This document shows positions 62,601-63,477 of a stretch of DNA of 63,477 bases, in pieces. Source of the DNA: Muribaculaceae bacterium (lineage in GTDB: Bacteria; Bacteroidota; Bacteroidia; Bacteroidales; Muribaculaceae); assembly GCA_017409345.1 (NCBI GenBank), contig JAFQSX010000028.1:1-63477 (forward strand), in the 5' to 3' direction. The number at the start of each line of letters is the position of its first letter. The first letter of the stretch is position 1. A program made the position numbers and the translations under genes. The notes beneath the pieces were generated by a model. It saw only the letters and a program-made list of their open reading frames with translations. It searched no databases and was not told the origin of the DNA.

Positions 62601-63379
62601 TCGAAGTTCATTGCTTTGTGACGAGCTGGTTGATAAGTGTGGAAGTAACCTTCTACCAAGTAACCCGATACAGAGTGGTTCAATACTCCAAGACCTTGGT
62701 AACCGATTTTACCTTTTCCCGCAGCAACATCGGCAGCAGTCATTGTATAGTCATAGTGTGTCCATTTAGTGTGACGGTCGAGGATGCGGTGGTTCCAACC
62801 ACAACGGCTCATCTCGATTGACGCAGTTTTATCATTACCGGTATAGTCATCGTCATAAGCGAAATAAAGGTAGTTGGTAGTAGTCCCCTCGGTAGCGGCA
62901 TTTGAGTGAACCGAGATAAACATATCGAAGTTGTTTGCTTCAACTTCGGCAGCGATATCACTCAATGTGCGGTTAAAGTCGTTATAACGGTCGGGGTTAA
63001 CTCCATCTACCTCAACATAAGGATAAGGACCACATTTAACGTGACTCATCACGATGTTTTGGCTCAAGTCAAGAGCAGCACCAATACGATTGGGGTTCTC
63101 ATTTGTTTGGTTTTTAGTGCGATCGAAAGGTACACCATATTCTTCCAACTTGCCAAGCAAAGCGAGACATTTGCGAAGGTTAGTGTTTGACTCATAGAAG
63201 TCGGTAGTATCAGGATCTACTGAGCTGATTGGATCGTGACCAATAGTAGCCATGTGGCGGTTATTGGGACCCCATGAGCCGTGACCCGGGTTGATGTAGA
63301 TACGTACATCTTCGGGGTTTGCTGCCGACGCTCCTAAAGCGAGAAGCGCAGTTGCAGCTGATAATAATAATTTCTTCAT
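59657..63379 (-). CDS. Large secreted N-acetylmuramoyl-L-alanine amidase-like protein
   Basis: This 1240-residue protein has a signal peptide ending ASAA (residue 20). An Amidase_3-type catalytic domain covers about 25-280, with H33 in NPGHGS, H158 in FISVHSNA and an acidic Y-E-S-N segment near 62-65 as likely zinc ligands. A carboxypeptidase-regulatory-like domain follows at about 315-390 (YNGAFVFQGLQPGNYTVEMA). A long propeller-like and beta-rich region fills most of the rest. The tail (EYYNLQGVKVENPSNGIYIK) resembles those of the two LRR proteins. It should cut peptidoglycan or a related polymer outside the cell. Confidence 0.82.
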   Translation of the reverse strand: MKKLLLSAATALLALGASAANPEDVRIYINPGHGSWGPNNRHMATIGHDPISSVDPDTTDFYESNTNLRKCLALLGKLEEYGVPFDRTKNQTNENPNRIGAALDLSQNIVMSHVKCGPYPYVEVDGVNPDRYNDFNRTLSDIAAEVEANNFDMFISVHSNAATEGTTTNYLYFAYDDDYTGNDKTASIEMSRCGWNHRILDRHTKWTHYDYTMTAADVAAGKGKIGYQGLGVLNHSVSGYLVEGYFHTYQPARHKAMNFDVCRIEGIDYARGVADYYGWEKESYGAIYGIVRDKYNKFANSLYTPNAATSDVYKPLNDVVVTLKNNNGEVVATDTTDVNYNGAFVFQGLQPGNYTVEMAHPGYFSDIYANTNATTKPAPLAVTVKAAATEYPEAFLVDTSWVAPEFVYVNYPDSLADKSGFALADEINFAAEYTNNAVLEGKTVRRTIVRDNNEYILAFDADNAPYVYVFDTDTKELKKTLGTTAAVGDIYKLSDIAITADGYLVGINKCNQAYGGASNVTAYKWANDENGVPEGELAIWWTNNFAGNWTNGYAGESVIYNGTLEDGKMIYTGTTTASSGNTRLVIASISEGNYLGYMRNNQDGTYLATSYLGANYQMTLSPRADDQIIFNSAAVQPFEIKLATGDTGIPTILAQLGEGVLDKASTGESYFKYAGKDLMVAPNVTDGKVDGVKLIDITDGLDNAAVIATNGTTSIDAAEYSSIAANGELALTIDPVSGYTTAAAIELFLTVDGKVSKFTNKGVKQPTYSGVYAYDLNVTEEGTVSFKLNNKSSNVDLVLTPAEGNDEATEDIVINLGALEAGETTYDIDLNELIGDYNWSVVVANKTVATGDILATINTWGAGSTYYRGGIGIETNPESDNFATTYLGVGRSKGVFLIDPMYQVKEGAPYWVGKFNTGNASSTFRATLYNDKFYLTDWSDAYPGIWIFDPANPTEINNIFAGATNDGKGKLTINGVAVGGGSTGVAFTGSGDDRKMFIYVEDLPTSNGGNKLYRYDIGANDTWGAKEPTQLATASAKLINTNTGMLGSALHNVVFCSQTRNADQNNTSVPAFIVINEAGDIIFNGGDLDGLNGCLGGGMALNADETKFAIVDGSAAIQVYDVEWSDDNVPTFTHATSIPTKDQEVCQMAFDYAGNLHCINRKHGYYVHAVPCEARDVETPAKAELLLKGKKTGVEDVTIEEVDEDAPVEYYNLQGVKVENPSNGIYIKVQGKKSTKVYVK

Positions 63380-63387
63380 AGCGCTTC

Positions 63388-63477
63388 TTATTTGAGGTTA
63401 ATAATAAACAAATCACCCATTGGTGTAGAATAAGCGATTCTCTTACCATTTGTTGAAGGGAACATTGCCAAAGATTC
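63388..63477 (-). CDS. 3' end of a gene running off the window
   Basis: The last 29 codons and TAA of a minus-strand gene read SLAMFPSTNGKRIAYSTPMG then DLFIINLK. The FPSTNGKRIAYST part resembles the PD40/WD40-like repeats of TolB-type or propeller proteins, but too little is present to name it. Its stop lies 8 bases before the amidase start codon, so the two are probably co-transcribed. Confidence 0.6.
   Translation of the reverse strand, partial: ESLAMFPSTNGKRIAYSTPMGDLFIINLK

Noticed and set aside
1-63477. tRNA or rRNA genes
   Set aside because: No cloverleaf with the GTTCGA loop or rRNA landmark was seen by eye on either strand; a covariance-model scan would be needed to exclude a divergent tRNA.

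Overview
The window comes from a low-GC member of the Bacteroidota, order Bacteroidales, and probably the Muribaculaceae (the family-level call is inference). The evidence is promoters with the TAnnTTTG -7 box, SusD-era style lipoproteins with short signal peptides, T9SS C-terminal sorting domains, a DUF5723 barrel, membrane-bound TPR-AraC regulators and RHS-linked toxin genes. No rRNA, tRNA, CRISPR array or intact transposase was seen.

Layout. 0.3-2.7 kb: three tandem FKBP-type prolyl isomerases (cytosolic, exported, lipoprotein), then an Lrp/AsnC regulator. 3.4-13.4 kb, minus strand: an operon leuS - rdgB - two tandem secreted beta-propeller proteins, and nadA. 13.4-14.0 kb: a very AT-rich, gene-free stretch packed with DnaA-box-like 9-mers. 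Spot counts suggest that G/C skew changes sign there, so it is a candidate chromosome origin. Two ParB-binding parS sites at 31.3 and 34.3 kb support an origin-proximal position. 14.2-18.1 kb: MATE exporter, Bax-inhibitor-1 family protein, argS. 18.1-24.1 kb: an array of orphan RHS C-terminal tips with toxin and immunity genes, including a colicin E3-like RNase domain reached through a -1 slippery heptamer and a zincin-type toxin. 24.2-31.6 kb: lipoprotein plus DUF5723 barrel, nucleoside kinase, OAH sulfhydrylase, AlkD-like glycosylase. 31.9-36.7 kb: ybeY - mnmG - parS - apt - uvrC. 36.7-38.6 kb: a small unknown gene and a DUF4143 ATPase with repeat operators.

38.8-52.4 kb is the most unusual part: a membrane-anchored TPR-AraC regulator, a stand-alone AraC DNA-binding-domain paralogue, and about ten exported or lipid-anchored proteins of unknown function, including two LRR paralogues and two lipoprotein paralogues. 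Copies of a conserved palindrome (core TGCACGATT.TGCA) lie upstream of four transcription units. In three copies a second half-site lies exactly 21 bp upstream and a -7 box starts exactly 38 bp after the palindrome start. In two copies the same palindrome is also the stem of the intrinsic terminator of the gene before it. This looks like a local AraC-type regulon with combined terminator/operator elements.

52.4-63.5 kb: a MITE-like element and a T9SS tail remnant, then the yifB/comM-like ATPase, a thioredoxin-fold lipoprotein, OmpPLA, a deoC - GYF/CD225 - DUF2752 operon, a dtd - MazG-like pair, a 1240-residue secreted amidase, and the 3' end of a further gene. Functions are read from sequence motifs only; no database search was run.
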